Shown here one piece after another: positions 62,242 through 64,000 of a stretch of 64,000 bases of DNA. Both the position numbers and the translations under genes were made by a program. This DNA is from Elmis aenea (Eukaryota; Arthropoda; Insecta; Coleoptera; Elmidae). The notes beneath the pieces were generated by a model, which ran no database searches, had not been told where the DNA came from, and saw only the letters and a list, made by a program, of their open reading frames with translations. The stretch is from the NCBI GenBank assembly GCA_947652605.1, contig OX393578.1:55187415-55251414 (forward strand), written 5' to 3'. Position 1 is the stretch's first letter. Every line of letters starts with the position of its first letter.

Positions 62242-64000
62242 CCAGCTCATTGAAAGACATATGCAAAACAATTGTATTCATGTAAAGAGGCGATGGATAA
62301 ACTGTTCCTTTGATATACAAATCTATAATTAAAATTGTTTCGAAATAGTCGCTCAAGGAACATATGTATTAACTAAAGCACGGTATTTTTAGGAAATTAT
62401 TAAAAATTAAAACCAGCTCTTTGAAAGACATATGCAAAACAATTGTATTCATGTAAAGAGGCGATGGATAAACTGTTCCTGTGATATACAAATCAATAAT
62501 TAAAATTGTTTAGAAATAGTCGCTCAAGGAACATATGTATTAACTAAAGCACGGTATTTTTAGGAAATCATTAAAAATTAAAACCAGCTCATTGAAAGAC
62601 ATATGCAAAACAATTGTATTCATGTAAAGAGGCGATGGATAAACTGTTTCTGTGATATACCAATCAATAATTAAAATTGTTTCGAAATAGTCGCTCAAGG
62701 AACATATGTATTAACTAAAGCACGGTATTTTTAGGAAATTATTAAAAATTAAAACCAGCTCATTGAAAGACATATGCAAAACAATTGTATTCATGTAAAG
62801 AGGCGATGGATAAACTGTTCCTGTGATATACCAATCAATAATTAAAATTGTTTAGAAATAGTCGCTCAAGGAACATATGTATTAACTAAAGCACGGTATT
62901 TTTAGGAAATTATTAAAAATTAAAACCAGCTCATTGAAAGACATATGCAAAACAATTGTATTCATGTAAAGAGGCGATGGATAAACTGTTTCTGTGATAT
63001 AAAAATCAATAATTAAAATTGTTTCGAAATAGTCGCTCAAGGAACATATGTATTAACTAAAGCACGGTATTTTTAGGAAATTATTAAAAATTAAAACCAG
63101 CTTATTGAAAGACATATGCAAAACAATTGTATTCATGTAAAGAGGCGATGGATAAACTGTTCCTGTGATATACCAATCAATAATTAAAATTGTTTAGAAA
63201 TAGTCGCTCAAGGAACATATGTATTAACTAAAGCATGGTATTTTTAGGAAATTATTAAAAATTAAAACCAGCTCATTGAAAGACATATGCAAAACAATTG
63301 TATTCATGTAAAGAGACGATGGATAAACTGTTCCTGTGATATACAAATCAATAATTAAAATTGTTCAGAAATAGTCGCTCAAGGAACATATGTATTAACT
63401 AAAGCACGGTATTTTTAGGAAATTATTAAAAATTAAAACCAGCTCATTGAAAGACATATGCAAAACAATTGTATTCATGTAAAGAGGCGATGGATAAACT
63501 GTTTCTGTGATATAAAAATCAATAATTAAAATTGTTTCGAAATAGTCGCTCAAGGAACATATGTATTAACTAAAGCACGGTATTTTTAGGAAATTATTAA
63601 AAATTAAAACCAGCTCATTGAAAGACATATGCAAAACAATTGTATTCATGTAAAGAGGCGATGGATAAACTGTTACTGTGATATACAAATCAATAATTAA
63701 AATTGTTTAGAAATAGTCGCTCAAGGAACATATGTATTAACTAAAGCACGGTATTTTTAGGAAATTATTAAAAATTAAAACCAGCTCATTGAAAGACATA
63801 TGCAAAACAATTGTATTCATGTAAAGAGGCGATGGATAAACTGTTCCTGTGATATACAAATCAATAATTGAAATTGTTTCGAAATAGTCGCTCAAGGAAC
63901 ATATGTATTAACTAAAGCACGGTATTTTTAGGAAATTATTAAAAATTAAAACCAGCTCATTGAAAGACATATGCAAAACAATTGTATTCATGTAAAGAGG
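62242..64000 (+). repeat. Satellite block repeating 41.0-42.8 kb
   Basis: Matches the block right of the gap monomer for monomer (GTTCCTTTG with AAATCTATAATT at 62307, CCAGCTTATTG near 63100, GCATGG near 63234, GAGACGATGG 63313, CTGTTACTG near 63671). The offset of 21226 bp is 124 x 171 + 22, and the 22 extra bases are exactly the seven 3-bp insertions and the one 1-bp insertion between them. Similarity continues to the end of the window. Confidence 0.88.

Larger units (their letters stand above)
40957..64000 (+). repeat. 171-bp satellite array, right domain (about 135 monomers)
   Basis: Same monomer, orientation and length as the left domain but with a different set of variants. GATATACCAATC, AAATCTATAATT, TTTCAAAAT and TTTTAAAAT are frequent here and rare or absent on the left. 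CTCAAGAAAC, CTGAAGC and AACTAATCC are frequent on the left and absent here. The array reaches the end of the window mid-monomer. No gene or insertion is seen. Confidence 0.98.

Noticed and set aside
1..64000. CRISPR array
   Set aside because: The whole 171-bp period is conserved and there are no unique spacers between short repeats. The unit is far longer than a repeat-spacer unit and the context is eukaryotic.
1..64000. Primate alpha satellite, because of the 171-bp period
   Set aside because: Only the length agrees. The monomer lacks recognisable alpha-satellite sequence, and the hAT elements inside do not look like primate families.
1..64000. Coding tandem repeat, since 171 is 57 codons
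   Set aside because: The period keeps frame, but every frame of the consensus contains stops on both strands, so no repetitive protein is possible.

Overview
The window is almost entirely one satellite DNA array. About 365 head-to-tail copies of a 171-bp, roughly 71% A+T monomer run in a single orientation from base 1 to base 64000. Only two things interrupt it: one transposon insertion (36734-38058) and one 200-N assembly gap (40757-40956). There is no intact protein gene, no RNA gene that I can recognise, and nothing bacterial. A long, homogenised, nearly transposon-free satellite of nucleosome-scale monomers points to centromeric or pericentromeric heterochromatin of a eukaryote. hAT elements with this architecture are common in invertebrates, so an invertebrate animal is my guess, but the species cannot be told from the sequence.

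Layout. The satellite has a layered higher-order structure. At 1381-10618 there are two tandem copies of a 27-monomer unit (4619 bp each), and each copy contains an internal 7-monomer (1198 bp) duplication. At 14208-21222 there are three copies of an 11- or 15-monomer unit. A block of about 7 kb beginning at 21736 is duplicated at 28744, and the second copy lacks exactly 7 monomers. 34.2-40.7 kb is a copy of about 18.7-23.6 kb. Right of the gap the variants change, and 44607-54716 holds three tandem copies of a 21-, 16- and 22-monomer unit. The last 1.7 kb (from 62242) repeats the 1.7 kb just after the gap (from 41016) at a spacing of 21226 bp. Small indels of 1 to 3 bp serve as markers and account for nearly every offset, so these blocks can be lined up to the base.

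The transposon. 36734-38058 is a 1325-bp hAT-superfamily element with a 10-bp terminal inverted repeat and a perfect 8-bp target duplication (ATATGTAT). It has CCCGGG-rich subterminal repeats and a minus-strand relic of a transposase C-terminal dimerisation domain broken by in-frame stops. Inside it sits a second, 459-bp non-coding hAT element (37235-37693) with its own 8-bp duplication (TTTATAAG). A collinear copy of the same satellite segment near 21343 lacks the insertion and acts as an empty site.

Most notable signals. Each monomer carries a site resembling the vertebrate CENP-B box (TTCG, 4 bases, A, 2 bases, CG) whose TTCG core is one of the most polymorphic places in an otherwise very uniform monomer. 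The monomer also holds several short perfect palindromes. A centromeric role is inference, not something the sequence proves.
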